Below are positions 21,776 through 30,936 of a DNA stretch of 64,000 bases, one piece after another; within the stretch, counting starts at the first letter, position 1; each line of letters begins with the position of its first letter. The stretch comes from Polyangiaceae bacterium (lineage in GTDB: Bacteria; Myxococcota_A; Polyangia; Polyangiales; Polyangiaceae): positions 744,001 through 808,000 of the forward strand of contig JABTUA010000003.1 of the NCBI GenBank assembly GCA_015075635.1. Direction: 5' to 3'. The notes under the pieces are model-generated. The model saw nothing but the letters and a program-made list of their open reading frames with translations, was not told where the DNA came from and did no database searches. A program made the translations under genes and the position numbers.

Positions 21776-22863
21776 CACGCCCACCGATCCGTCGCCGGGT
21801 CGTACACCAGCGTCGTTTCCAGCGAGTTGGGGTAAACCCATCCGCCTACCACGTAGATGCGCCCATCCCCTGCCGCTACGGCTCCCATGTACGCGCGAGG
21901 CTCTGGCATCGAGGCGGCTGACTGCCAGCCCTTCTCCTTCTCCGCCGGATCGTAGAGCTCGACCGCGGCGCTTTCCTGCCCCGAGGCGTCCCTTCCGCCG
22001 AAGCAGAAGACGCGGCCGTCGGGCGCGACCACGGCGGCCGCCGCGCAGCGCGGGAAGTTCAGTGCAGGCAAAGGCTCCCATGTCTTCGTGTCCGGATGGT
22101 ACGCATCGACAGCGGTCATCCCGAGGGCGGCGCCGGTCTTACAGCCGCCCAGAAAGAGGATGCTCCCGTCCTCGGCGCCCACCGCGACCGCGCCAAAGCG
22201 CGGGATGACCTCCGGCGGTGGCGCGGGCTCGGCCGTCCACTTCAGTCCGTCGAAGACGTCGAGGGTCGGAACGATGGTGGGCTCGCCGACGAGCTCGCTG
22301 TAACCCCAAGCGGCGTAGATCTTCTCGTCGCGACCGACCGCGACGGCCGGCGCACCGCGCGGGCTCGTGAGCTTCGCCGAGTTAGTCCAGGTCTCCGCGC
22401 TGACATCGAGTCGCTCGACCGTGTCGAGGGGGACGTTCAGTCGCTGGCCGCCAATGGCGTGAACCGCGCCACGAAGGTTGACGGCGACCAACACGTCACG
22501 GCGCTTCTCGAGGAGCGCGGGCAGGGGAGTCCAGTGGTTGGTGCTTGGATCGTACGCCTCCGAAGCGCCTGTCGGGCTGGGCATGCCGCTGTCCCCGAGC
22601 GCCCAGATCCGCTCGTCCGGTCCGACCACGACTCCGTGTCCGGACCGGGGAATGGACATCGGCTGAGGGCTCGTGCACACGCCGCCGAAACACCCGATCC
22701 CTTCCCCGCAGGCGCGCCCGCACGCGCCGCAGTGGCTCCAGTCGATCCGCGTGTCGACGCAGGTTCCGGCGCAGCTGTCCAGGCCGGGCGCGCAGTCGTC
22801 GAGCGCGCTGTCTTCGCAGGCGAGCAGCGACGCGGCGACGAACGCCATGGCCATGCGCTTCAC
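21772..22863 (-). CDS. Kelch-repeat lipoprotein
   Basis: About 363 residues. I chose GTG 22863 because it yields a compact signal (KRMAMAFVAASLLAC) and has a GGAGG 13 bp upstream; ATG 22893 and ATG 22935 are longer in-frame options. After a short Cys-rich module (GLDSCAGTCVDTRIDWSHCG, then ACGRACGEG) come at least five kelch units with the GG...Y....W pattern, for example DGRVFCFGGRD and DGRIYVVGGWVYPNS. These should form a beta-propeller on the outer face of the cell. It is the first gene of the three-gene operon running to 18963. Confidence 0.82.
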   Translation of the reverse strand: MKRMAMAFVAASLLACEDSALDDCAPGLDSCAGTCVDTRIDWSHCGACGRACGEGIGCFGGVCTSPQPMSIPRSGHGVVVGPDERIWALGDSGMPSPTGASEAYDPSTNHWTPLPALLEKRRDVLVAVNLRGAVHAIGGQRLNVPLDTVERLDVSAETWTNSAKLTSPRGAPAVAVGRDEKIYAAWGYSELVGEPTIVPTLDVFDGLKWTAEPAPPPEVIPRFGAVAVGAEDGSILFLGGCKTGAALGMTAVDAYHPDTKTWEPLPALNFPRCAAAAVVAPDGRVFCFGGRDASGQESAAVELYDPAEKEKGWQSAASMPEPRAYMGAVAAGDGRIYVVGGWVYPNSLETTLVYDPATDRWAW

Positions 22864-23094
22864 GAAGCCGTCCGAACCTCCCGAAGCGATCATAGGTGCG
22901 CACACGACCTCATGGGAAGACTCTGCGACCGTCACATCATTCGAAATGAGCTCGGCGCAGTTAAGAAATGACTATGCACTGTGCGATGGAGCGGCGCGCG
23001 CTTGGTGTCGGTCCACTGCCACCGCGACGTTCACAAAGTGAAGACTGGGCTTCTGCCCGGATGACGGTCGAGGCGACCCGCAAGAGCCCCCAAC

Positions 23095-23694
23095 GTGAAC
23101 GCCTACACACTCACTGCTCACGCAACCGCTGCTTTGCTCGTTTGTTTCGGGTGCGGTGGCACCCCCGATGCTCACGATCGCGCCGCTCCCGAAACGTCCG
23201 GGGTCACCGACATGGCCGTTCCGGCGCGCGACGACGTGCAGTCTTCCTCGTCGGCCTTCTTGGCGCCCCCGCCCTCGGAGGAACGCGGAGTCGTCGTCGC
23301 CCGGGGTCAGCTGGAGACCTCGTTCCTGCGGCCGGCGCGTGCCGACGTGTGCATCACGCTCGGCGAGGACGGCAGAGTGCTCGGGATGGACTAGTTCATC
23401 TGCGAGCCCCTGAACGACGACGCCAACGGGCCGGTCGCGTACTGCGAAGGCTGCGTGCTCGGGTAACGAATGCGGGCGGATGGCGCGTGGACGCTCGCTG
23501 CGCGTGGCGTCGGGCCCACCTGTGGTGCTTTTGCGGGCAGCTACCGGCTGAGTGACCTCACCCGCGACGAAGCCGCCGCGTGCCCTGCTCCGAGCGGCCG
23601 CCTCTGCGGTGACGAATTCTGTCCCGAGCAGGGTTACATCTGCGCGAGCAAGATCACGGGCGGTCCGCCGTGGTGCATGTCCCTCGCGGAGTAA
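23095..23694 (+). pseudogene. Lipoprotein pseudogene with two in-frame nonsense codons
   Basis: One continuous frame from GTG 23095 to TAA 23694 is interrupted by TAG at 23392-23394 and TAA at 23464-23466. Before the first stop is a lipoprotein signal (LLVCFGCGG). Across and after the stops the frame stays similar to the intact lipoprotein at 17230-17793: VCITLGEDGRVLGMD matches ICVSVGADGYIDAID, and GPTCGAFAGSYRLSD matches GGTCDAFGGTYEVYA. The TAG sits where the paralogue has Glu (GAG), so a single G-to-T change explains it. The C-terminal segment adds a Cys-rich extension absent from the paralogue. Sequencing error at two sites is the main alternative. Confidence 0.7.
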
Positions 23695-23710
23695 CGGCGG
23701 GCGCTAGGGC

Positions 23711-24529
23711 TCACCCTTTGCGCCCGAGCTTCGCCTCCAGCTCGCTCACCCGGCGCTCGAGCTCTTCTCTCTGGGCGCGCTCCTGCTCCTTGGCCGCGCG
23801 CTCCTGCTCCTTGGCCGCGCGTTCCTGCTCCTTGGCCGCGCGCTCCTGCTCCTTGGCCGCGCGCTCCTGCTCCTTGGCCGCGCGCTCGACCTCGAGCGGG
23901 GTCTGCCACCGCTGCGCGAAGCCGGGCTCGTCGGCGATCTCGACGCTCTCGCCGGCGACCCGGACCCAGGCGCCGAGCAGCGGGCTCTCGAAAGGCCCGC
24001 CGCCGCGGTACACGCAACGGAAGGGGCCTCCGCGCTCGGCGTGCCAGAGCTGCAAGGGAACGGGGCCTCCGTAGGCGCGCGGCCCCTGGAGCAGCGCGTC
24101 CACGACCCACAGCTCTCGGACGCCCGACACGGCGTACTTGTCCTGCACCACCGCGTAGTCCTTGTACGGGTGGCCGGGGCTCACGACCTCGATCGCGAGG
24201 CGCGGCACGCTGTGTCCAGGCTTCCACGTGCACAGGCTGGTCAGGCGCGCGTGGCCCGGCGGCGTGGGCTCGACCAGGCAGAGGTCGGGGTCCACGCCGA
24301 TGCTCGGGCGCTCCTCGATCCAGCGGAACGCGAGGTTGCGCGCGACGATCGCGTCGCGACCGGTGCGCTCCAGCCAGGCCACGAACAACCCCTTCAGGTG
24401 CTCGACCAACAGCTCATGGGGGCGTGACTCGGGCACGAGGATCTCCGGGAGCTCCCATGCGTCCGGCACGGACCGCACCTCGTAGCGAAGCTCGATCCGC
24501 GCGCTCGTTCCGATACCGCCGACCATCAT
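23711..24529 (-). CDS. Uma2-family (DUF820) nuclease-like protein with heptad tail
   Basis: About 272 residues; ATG 24529 has GAGG 10 bp upstream, and ATG 24526 is equally possible. The domain is Uma2/DUF820, a PD-(D/E)xK nuclease-fold family: GVDPDLCLVEP gives the Asp, RLAIEVVSPGHPYKDY the Glu, and VQDKYAVSGVRELWVVD the Lys and the family signature. Natural activity of the family is not established. The C-terminus carries five exact copies of AAKEQER followed by a charged helix, predicting a coiled coil. It is convergent with the pseudogene. Confidence 0.82.
   Translation of the reverse strand: MMVGGIGTSARIELRYEVRSVPDAWELPEILVPESRPHELLVEHLKGLFVAWLERTGRDAIVARNLAFRWIEERPSIGVDPDLCLVEPTPPGHARLTSLCTWKPGHSVPRLAIEVVSPGHPYKDYAVVQDKYAVSGVRELWVVDALLQGPRAYGGPVPLQLWHAERGGPFRCVYRGGGPFESPLLGAWVRVAGESVEIADEPGFAQRWQTPLEVERAAKEQERAAKEQERAAKEQERAAKEQERAAKEQERAQREELERRVSELEAKLGRKG
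23781..23885 (-). repeat. 21-bp tandem repeat, 5 copies, coding
   Basis: Five near-identical 21-bp units encode (AAKEQER)5 in the coiled-coil tail of the Uma2-like protein. One unit has a synonymous C-to-T change on the + strand. Copy-number change would lengthen or shorten the coil by one heptad. Confidence 0.9.
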
Positions 24530-24670
24530 CGGTAGCTTACCTCGCATGGGGAGCGACTTCACGGGCCGCTCTCGGCCGGCGGATTGCAGACGGCATGCCA
24601 CTACGTTTCCTCGGGCGATTCGCCTCGCCCGCGACTGGCCGCCGGTGGCGAGCGGTGGCGATCGCCACTT

Positions 24671-25702
24671 TCACTTCTTCCGAAACTGCCACGGCGCCAT
24701 GTCCGCCTGGTAGTGCTCGACGTACTCGCCGAGCACGCGGTTCTTGCAGTCGTAACGCACGTACTTGGTGTCGTGCCACGGCTCGCCGTGAGGCATGAAG
24801 CCGTGGGCCACCTCGAACTCGGCGTACTTCAAGCTGCCGTCCGGTCGGAGCTCGATCTTCGCGCGTTTCTCGAAGGCGTGGCCGCCGATGCTGCGGGGCT
24901 CCTCGAGCGAGAAGGCGCGCAGACGGCCGTTCGGGTGGAGCGCGAACTCCCAGCGCACGAGCACGCCGTCGAGCCGCGCGGCCTCGGCGAGCCAGCCGCC
25001 CGCGAGCTTGCCGTCTGGGAACCAGTGCAGGCGCGTGCCTGCGGGGAGCTCCGCGCCGGCGACCGTCACCGGCGTGTCCACCACCGCGCCGGCGAGCGCG
25101 CCGCTCGCGTGGAAGCCGACGCTCTCGCCCTTGCGGCAGGCGACGCCGCTGAACGTCGCCGGGCGCGCGAGCTTGCAGTGCTCGAGGTTGCCGCTCGTCG
25201 AGAGCACGACCAGATCAGCCGCGCAAGGCACGGTGTCGCCCTTGGCGGTGGTCAAGTCGTGCGGGCGCGCCAGGTGGGTCTGGTAGGGGCGCCCGTCTTC
25301 GTAGAAGTGTGTGTAGGCGTCGCGGGCGACGTCGATGCCGAAGAGCGTGGCCGGTTGCGCAACCGTGCAGACCCGGAGGCGGCCCTGCTCGTCGCGCCAC
25401 ACCTCGTGCTTGGCCTTGCAGGTGACCTTGCCGATGCGCTCGTCGCGCGCGGGCGTGGTGGGGGTGAGCGGCACGTCCTGGTGCGGCAGCACGTTGATGA
25501 ACGGTCGCGGCCCTTTCGGCCGGCGCCTGGCGGGGGGCGCCGGCTCGTCGGGGGGACAGTCCCCGCTCGGCGTGCCTTGGGCAGAGCGCGGCGCCGTCGG
25601 CGGGGGCTCACCGACCTCGACGCCGGGCTCCGTGGCGCCGTTCGGTCGTGGCGCGGCGCAGCCCAGGAGCGCGAGCCACGGTACGAGCAGGGAGCGACGC
25701 AT
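24671..25702 (-). CDS. Lipoprotein with MORN-variant (YwqK-like) repeats
   Basis: 343 residues from ATG 25702. The signal is VPWLALLGCAAP (lipobox LLGC). A Pro-rich linker precedes repeated units of the 'x-Y/F-x-x-D/N-G-x' type: THFYEDGRPYQTHLA, VGFHASGALAGAVVD, LHWFPDGKLAGGWLA, FALHPNGRLRAFSL and IELRPDGSLKYAEF. These resemble MORN_2 repeats found in YwqK-family antitoxin-like proteins. The repeat fold is a scaffold without catalytic residues. It is divergent from the small membrane-protein gene at 25774. Function is unknown; an envelope location is supported by the signal. Confidence 0.72.
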   Translation of the reverse strand: MRRSLLVPWLALLGCAAPRPNGATEPGVEVGEPPPTAPRSAQGTPSGDCPPDEPAPPARRRPKGPRPFINVLPHQDVPLTPTTPARDERIGKVTCKAKHEVWRDEQGRLRVCTVAQPATLFGIDVARDAYTHFYEDGRPYQTHLARPHDLTTAKGDTVPCAADLVVLSTSGNLEHCKLARPATFSGVACRKGESVGFHASGALAGAVVDTPVTVAGAELPAGTRLHWFPDGKLAGGWLAEAARLDGVLVRWEFALHPNGRLRAFSLEEPRSIGGHAFEKRAKIELRPDGSLKYAEFEVAHGFMPHGEPWHDTKYVRYDCKNRVLGEYVEHYQADMAPWQFRKK

Positions 25703-25773
25703 GGGCGGACTAGCGTACGCCCCGCCACTCGGAGCTGCACGCTCCACGGATCTGCGCGTACCCTGGACCGCGC

Positions 25774-26289
25774 ATGAGCGACCAGGGTGCGGCGCCGGAG
25801 CGGCCGGAGGCTCGACCTCGGCTGGATCTGACGACGGAACATCCGCCCGCGGAGGTCGTGGCACGGGTGCGAGCGGCCCTCGTTCGCAGCAGCTCGGTCG
25901 TGGGCAAGGCCTTCCCGGGTCGCATCGAGCTGACGGTGCCGCGCCGGGACACACACCTCTGGTCGCCGTGGCTCGCGCTCGACGTGACGCCGACCGAGAG
26001 CGGCTCGAGGCTCCACGGTCGGTTCGCGCCTCACCCCCACGTCTGGACCATGTACGTCGGCGCCTGCGCCATCGCGTGCATGGCGACGTTCGGCGCGCTG
26101 ATCTTCGCGACCGCGCAGTGGATGATGAGTGAGCGGCCTTGGGGGCTCTGGGTGGCTCCGGGGACGGCTCTGATCGCGGCGCTGACCTTCGGCGCGGCGT
26201 TCGTCGGTCAAGGACTCAGCACGCAGCAGATGTTCCTGCTCAAGGACTTCCTCAGCCAGGCGCTCGAAGCGGAGGCCGAGCCTGAATGA
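25774..26289 (+). CDS. Two-helix membrane protein of unknown function
   Basis: 171 residues. The N-terminal ~85 are soluble and contain no motif I recognise. Two hydrophobic helices follow (about 89-111, TMYVGACAIACMATFGALIF; and about 122-145, WVAPGTALIAALTFGAAFVG), then a short cytoplasmic tail. The stop overlaps the start of the SDR gene (ATGA), so the two are probably translated together. Homology is not recognisable by eye. Confidence 0.65.
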   Translation: MSDQGAAPERPEARPRLDLTTEHPPAEVVARVRAALVRSSSVVGKAFPGRIELTVPRRDTHLWSPWLALDVTPTESGSRLHGRFAPHPHVWTMYVGACAIACMATFGALIFATAQWMMSERPWGLWVAPGTALIAALTFGAAFVGQGLSTQQMFLLKDFLSQALEAEAEPE

Positions 26290-27224
26290 CGGCCGAGCTC
26301 GCGGTCACCGGCGCGCTAGGTGGGCTCGGCGCCAACGTGGTCGCCGAGGCCGCGCGGCGCGGCATCGCGGTGCGCGCGCTCACGCGCCGGGAGGCGGCGT
26401 TACCGGAGGGGGCGACGGCGATGCGTGGCGACGCGCTCGCGGTCGGAGATCTGGTCCGGCTCACCGATGGCGCCGCCGCGCTCGTGCACGCGGTGAACGT
26501 GAGCTTCAGCGCGGACTGGGAGCGCAGCGTGACCGGGCTTCTCGACACGGCCATCGAGGCGTGCCGCCGCACCGGAGCGCGCCTCGTCTACCCGGGCAAC
26601 GTCTGGGTGTTCGGCCGCGGCCTTCCGGGCAAGCGCTACGACGAACGCGAGCCTCACGCACCCAGCTCGAGCAAGGGCCGAACGCGCGCGGCCAACGAGG
26701 CGACGCTGCGCGGCTCGGGCGTGTCCTACAGCGTGGTGCGCTTGCCGGAGTTCTATGGCCCGCACGTGACCACGCTGACGGGACCTCCGCTCCGCAACAT
26801 CGCGCAGGGCAAGACCGCGCGCTGGTTCGGCGATCCGGAGCTCGAAATCGAGCTCGTGTACATGCCCGACGCCGCTCGCTTGCTAGTGGACGTCGCAACC
26901 GACGCGAGCGCCGCGAACGAGGTCTTTCACCTCCCCGGCGCCGGCGCGATAACGCCGCACGCCTTCTTCAGCGAAGCGATTCGCCAGTCAGGCGGGCGGG
27001 GGAAGCTCCAGGCACTCCCGACCTGGGTCGTGCGCGCGGCGGGTGTGCTGTCCCCGAGCGCCCGCGGTTTCGCCGACATCCTGCACCTGTGGGAAGACCC
27101 GATCCTGCTCGACGGGGGAAAGGCGAGAGCGCGCTTCGACCTCCGCCCGACCCCGTACTCCGAAGGCCTCGAACGCACCCTGGCCTGGCTCCGCGAGAAC
27201 CCCGACGTGAAGATGCACTACTGA
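26286..27224 (+). CDS. NAD-dependent epimerase/dehydratase-family (extended/atypical SDR) protein
   Basis: 312 residues starting TAELAVTGALGGLGANVVAE, a GxxGxxG Rossmann signature. RLVYPGNVWVFGRGLPGKRY and SVVRLPEFYGP are typical of extended/atypical SDRs. The strict YxxxK pair is not obvious, so a classical epimerase activity is uncertain; NmrA-like or redox activity is possible. The gene is coupled by ATGA to the upstream membrane-protein gene and is convergent with the beta-helix lipoprotein gene, 2 bp away. Confidence 0.82.
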   Translation: MTAELAVTGALGGLGANVVAEAARRGIAVRALTRREAALPEGATAMRGDALAVGDLVRLTDGAAALVHAVNVSFSADWERSVTGLLDTAIEACRRTGARLVYPGNVWVFGRGLPGKRYDEREPHAPSSSKGRTRAANEATLRGSGVSYSVVRLPEFYGPHVTTLTGPPLRNIAQGKTARWFGDPELEIELVYMPDAARLLVDVATDASAANEVFHLPGAGAITPHAFFSEAIRQSGGRGKLQALPTWVVRAAGVLSPSARGFADILHLWEDPILLDGGKARARFDLRPTPYSEGLERTLAWLRENPDVKMHY

Positions 27225-27226
27225 CC

Positions 27227-29110
27227 TCAGGGGTCCGCGCCCTTCAGGTAGCGGTAGCCAGCCGGGATCAGCGTGGGATCGTCGGTGACCGGATTCGCGG
27301 GGTCGATCGGCGGCCACGCCAGCGCGCCGAACCAGGCGGGCTTCTCCGTCAGGAACAAGCTCGGCGGAAGCGCCGCCGGCGTGATCGTCCAATCCTGGGC
27401 GCTCTTCACCGACGACCAGTTGCCTTCGATGAGCGTGGTGCCGTAGCTGGTGTCGTCGCGATCGACGTAGAGATCCCGAGGCCCGCCGTCGCTGTTCGGG
27501 ATCGCGTCCGGCGGGTGCGTGCCGGAGAAACCCTGGTTGCCGACGTCGGGGAAGCCCAGGCGGTAGAGCGTGGTCTCGTCCAGATCCGACGACACGCTCT
27601 TGTCCAAAAACTCGTGGGTCGCCGGCTTGCCGACCTCGCCCAGGACGTTGCCGACCAGCGAGTAGTACAGGTTGCGGCGGTCGATCTGCACGGCGATGCG
27701 ATCCTTGGCGTTGGTCCAGGCGTTCTTGCCCGTGAGCAGGTTGCGGAAGAGCACCGTGTGCGAGCTGCTGCCGTGGTAGGCATCGGAGCCGAATTTCCCC
27801 ACGACGTTCCCCTCCACCAGCGTGTACTGCTGGTGCGGGCTGTGGTTGGTGCCGATGTCGGCGGCCATGATGCCGTGGTTGGGCGAGGTCGGCGGATCCG
27901 TGTAGTAGGAGTCGACGCAGTAGTTGTACGCGACGACGTTTCCGAAGCCGCCCGAGTAGTTCGCGCCCGCGCCGCCGTCGCCGAGCACGATGGCCGGGAA
28001 GCCCGCGGCCACCGCCACGTTGTCCACGACCAGGCTCCAGCTCACGTCCGTGAGCAGATCCAGCGCCTCGGAGTTCGGCCCGCCGTTGCTCTGGTCGTGC
28101 AGGTAGTTCTTCCGGAGCTCCACGTGTCCCGACCAGGTGACGACGACCGTCTTTGCGGGCATGTCGCTGAACTCGCAGCCGGCCACCCACACGTTCCAGG
28201 CGTTCTCGATCTGGATGAACTGAGCGGGGTTGCTGCCGTTCCCCTTGAACTTGATGCGCTCGATGCCGGCGTTTTGGGTGACGCCCGGATAGAAGGCGAG
28301 CTCGGGCTTGCGGGTGAAATCCACGGGAACGGGCGGGCGTACCGTGACCGACGTCGCCGTCTTCGACTCGACGTAGTGCAGCGAGGCGCGGTGCCGCCCC
28401 ACGAACCCGCTCTTGGTCCACACCAAATCTGGATCGTCCTCCTCGCTCACCGTCACCATGTTGCCGACTTCCATCTTGCTGGTGTCCGCCACGCTGATGC
28501 TGGTGGAGCCTCGCGTCGCGCCGCCGCTGATCGACATCCGGTAGTCGGCGTTCGCTTTCGGGGGCGGCCACGGCCCGAGCGAGCCGATGCGCACGGCAGA
28601 GCTCCCGGACGTCAGGAGCTCGGTCGCTGCCCCGGCCCCCCGCAAGGTGATCGCCGACTTGATGACCAGCGTGCCGTCAATCAGGTACTTGCCCGCCGGC
28701 ACCGACACGACCTGTCCGTCCGGGCAGGCGTCGATGGCCGCCTGAATGGCGGCGACGGCGCTGGTGGCGCCGGTGGTGTCGGCGCCGTAGGGCGCCTTCG
28801 TCACGTCCGCGCAGATCGTCTCGCGCGCCGGGATGCCGCCTTCTACGCCCGCCATCTGCCACGTCCCCGGCAGGGGCAGGCGGTCGTCGGGGATGACGCC
28901 GCTGATGCTGCCGCCGCCCACTCCGCCCGCCCCGGCTGCGCCGCTGCCGCCGCTGCCGCCCGCGCCCCCAACGCCTCCGGACGCGCCAGTGCCGCCGCCG
29001 CCACCGTTCGCGCCGCTACCGCCGCCGCCGTCTTCTCCGCCGCACCCTGCCAGCGTCAGGGTCAAAGCTGCCACGAGCATCGTGCGTAACGACGACTTCG
29101 ACGTCGACAT
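27227..29110 (-). CDS. Right-handed beta-helix (pectate-lyase-3-like) lipoprotein
   Basis: 627 residues. The lipobox is LTLAGCGG, followed by a Gly/Ala/Ser-rich linker to about residue 70. The body begins with the pectate_lyase_3/GH28-type entry (APYGADTTGATSAVAAIQAAID; then GQVVSVPAGKYLIDGTLVIK) and continues with many short beta-helix turns of the NNV/NYxx type. Such proteins bind or cleave polysaccharides at the cell surface. I cannot identify a catalytic triad, so 'beta-helix protein' is the safer name. The ATG at 29110 gives an ideal signal peptide. Divergent from the esterase gene by 53 bp. Confidence 0.82.
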   Translation of the reverse strand: MSTSKSSLRTMLVAALTLTLAGCGGEDGGGGSGANGGGGGTGASGGVGGAGGSGGSGAAGAGGVGGGSISGVIPDDRLPLPGTWQMAGVEGGIPARETICADVTKAPYGADTTGATSAVAAIQAAIDACPDGQVVSVPAGKYLIDGTLVIKSAITLRGAGAATELLTSGSSAVRIGSLGPWPPPKANADYRMSISGGATRGSTSISVADTSKMEVGNMVTVSEEDDPDLVWTKSGFVGRHRASLHYVESKTATSVTVRPPVPVDFTRKPELAFYPGVTQNAGIERIKFKGNGSNPAQFIQIENAWNVWVAGCEFSDMPAKTVVVTWSGHVELRKNYLHDQSNGGPNSEALDLLTDVSWSLVVDNVAVAAGFPAIVLGDGGAGANYSGGFGNVVAYNYCVDSYYTDPPTSPNHGIMAADIGTNHSPHQQYTLVEGNVVGKFGSDAYHGSSSHTVLFRNLLTGKNAWTNAKDRIAVQIDRRNLYYSLVGNVLGEVGKPATHEFLDKSVSSDLDETTLYRLGFPDVGNQGFSGTHPPDAIPNSDGGPRDLYVDRDDTSYGTTLIEGNWSSVKSAQDWTITPAALPPSLFLTEKPAWFGALAWPPIDPANPVTDDPTLIPAGYRYLKGADP

Positions 29111-29163
29111 CCGGGACCTCCGCGGGAAAGGATAGCAGGGCGACCCACGTCGGGAGCCGATCG

Positions 29164-30195
29164 ATGCGCCAAAAGCTGGAACGCTTCGCCCTGATCCACG
29201 TCCTGTCCCGCTTGCCGGACAGAGCGCTCGTACGCATCGCCGGTGGCAAGCCGGTGGTCTTCGAGGGGCGGACGCTGAACCCGCTCTTTCAGGCGATGAT
29301 GTACTTCAACCGAACGCCGAAAATGGAGCGCCTGCCGCCCGCGGCCGCGCGCCGCGTGCTCGCGCGGTTGGTTCAGGTCACCCAAGCCGACGAGCTGCCG
29401 ATGGCGGCCGTGCACGAAGAGCGGGTGCCCGTGCAGGGCGGCAGCATCCGCGTGCGCTGCCTCACTCCGCCGGGGCTGGGCGCGCGCTCGCCCGGCATCG
29501 TCTGGCTCCACGGCGGCGGCCACGTGATCGGCGACATCGACGACTCCGACCGCACCGTGCGCTACGTCGCGACGCGCACCGGGTGTCGCCTGGTGAATGT
29601 CGAGTACCGCTGCGCCCCCGAGCACAAGTTCCCGACCCCCGCCGAGGACTGCATCGCCGCCTACCGCTGGGTGCTGGACAACGCCGAGCGGCTCGGCCTG
29701 GAGCCGAGTCGCCTCGCCGTGATGGGTGACTCCGCTGGCGGGAACCTGGCCGCCGTGGTGTCCCTGGCCGCGCGCGACCGTGGCTTCGCGCTGCCCGCGG
29801 TGCAGTGCCTCATCTATCCGGTGGTGGACCTGCGCCAGCTCTCGAAATCCCTCACGACCTTCGGCACTGGCTTCGGGCTGACGAAGCCGCTGATCGAGTG
29901 GTTCGCTCGGCACTACATCCGGACTGACGCCGATCGCAGCGATCCGCTGGCGTCCCCGCTCCTGGCCGAGAGCCACGCGGGGCTTCCGCCGGCCATCGTC
30001 ACCGTCGCGGGGTTCGATCCGCTGCACGACGAAGGGGTCGAATACGCGGAGAAGCTGAAGGAGGCCGGCGTGCCGGTGACCCTCGTGCGCCACGACGACC
30101 TCACCCACGCCTGGGTCACGATGACGGCGACGCCGCCGGGTCGCGCGGCCATGGACGAGACCTGCGCGCTCGTGCGACGAGCGTTGTCGTCATGA
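29164..30195 (+). CDS. Alpha/beta-hydrolase, hormone-sensitive-lipase (HSL) family esterase
   Basis: 343 residues. The oxyanion motif HGGG is in IVWLHGGGHVIGD (about residue 117). The nucleophile elbow is GDSAGGN with Ser190. DPLHDEG supplies the acid region, and HAWV near residue 320 the catalytic His. This set defines HSL-type carboxylesterases that act on short acyl esters in the cytoplasm. The gene overlaps the next SDR gene by ATGA, so a shared small-molecule pathway is likely. ATG 29164 is the only start that keeps the full N-terminus. Confidence 0.9.
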   Translation: MRQKLERFALIHVLSRLPDRALVRIAGGKPVVFEGRTLNPLFQAMMYFNRTPKMERLPPAAARRVLARLVQVTQADELPMAAVHEERVPVQGGSIRVRCLTPPGLGARSPGIVWLHGGGHVIGDIDDSDRTVRYVATRTGCRLVNVEYRCAPEHKFPTPAEDCIAAYRWVLDNAERLGLEPSRLAVMGDSAGGNLAAVVSLAARDRGFALPAVQCLIYPVVDLRQLSKSLTTFGTGFGLTKPLIEWFARHYIRTDADRSDPLASPLLAESHAGLPPAIVTVAGFDPLHDEGVEYAEKLKEAGVPVTLVRHDDLTHAWVTMTATPPGRAAMDETCALVRRALSS

Positions 30196-30926
30196 CCCCC
30201 AAGCACTCGGTGCTCCTCGTCGGCGGCACCGGCCGCACCGGAGGAAGCGTCCTCGCCCAGCTGCTCCAGCGCGGCGTCGCCGTGTGCGCCATCGTCCGAT
30301 CCGCGGCGAGGCTGCCCGAGGGGGTGGCAGGCAACCCGCTGCTGACGGTCGTCGAGGCCGACCTGCTCTCGCTCGGGACCGCCGAGCTTCGGCGCCATCT
30401 CGAGGGCTGCGACACCGTGATCTCCTGCCTCGGTCACACCCTCACCCTCCGGGGCATCTTCGGGCCGCCGTTCGACGTCGTCGTCGGCGCAGTCTCCCGC
30501 CTGGCGCGCGCTGTCGAGGAGTCGCAGCCGCCCGCGCCGGTGCGCTTCATCGTCATGACCAGCGTCTCGGTCAATCGGTCCGACAAGGCAGACACCCGTC
30601 GTGGTGCGTTCGAGCGGTTGCTCCTCTGGGTGCTGCGTGGCCTCGTGCCGCCGGCCAGAGACAACCAGCGCGCCGCCGACTATTGCGTCCGAGAGATCGG
30701 GCCGAGCAGCCGGGCCGTCGAGTGGGTCGTCGTTCGGCCGGACACGCTCCTCGAGGGCGACGTCACCGAGTACCGCACGAGCGAGGAGCTCGTGAGCAGT
30801 CTCTTCAGGCCTGCCCAGACGAACATGGCGAACGTCGCGCACTTCATCTGCGAGCTCACGACCGACGACGAGACGTGGAAGCGCTGGCGCGGTGGGATGC
30901 CGGTGATCGTCAACGCGGTGGGGTAG
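30192..30926 (+). CDS. NAD(P)-binding atypical SDR (NmrA/SDR_a5-like)
   Basis: 244 residues. The nucleotide site is VGGTGRTGGSVLAQLLQRG near the N-terminus, followed by a basic AIVRSAARLP segment that fits NADP. VISCLGHTLTLRG and FIVMTSVSVNRSDKAD match atypical SDRs that act as NAD(P)H-binding oxidoreductases. It is translationally coupled to the HSL esterase gene upstream. Substrate unknown. Confidence 0.82.
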   Translation: MTPKHSVLLVGGTGRTGGSVLAQLLQRGVAVCAIVRSAARLPEGVAGNPLLTVVEADLLSLGTAELRRHLEGCDTVISCLGHTLTLRGIFGPPFDVVVGAVSRLARAVEESQPPAPVRFIVMTSVSVNRSDKADTRRGAFERLLLWVLRGLVPPARDNQRAADYCVREIGPSSRAVEWVVVRPDTLLEGDVTEYRTSEELVSSLFRPAQTNMANVAHFICELTTDDETWKRWRGGMPVIVNAVG

Positions 30927-30936
30927 GGTTGACAGC

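Noticed and set aside
23095-23394. Complete small 99-residue lipoprotein
   Set aside because: The paralogue's domain continues in frame after the TAG, so a truncated pseudogene explains it better.
26561-29089. 842-codon plus-strand frame
   Set aside because: It overlaps the SDR gene and runs antisense to the beta-helix lipoprotein; low-complexity composition and no motif.
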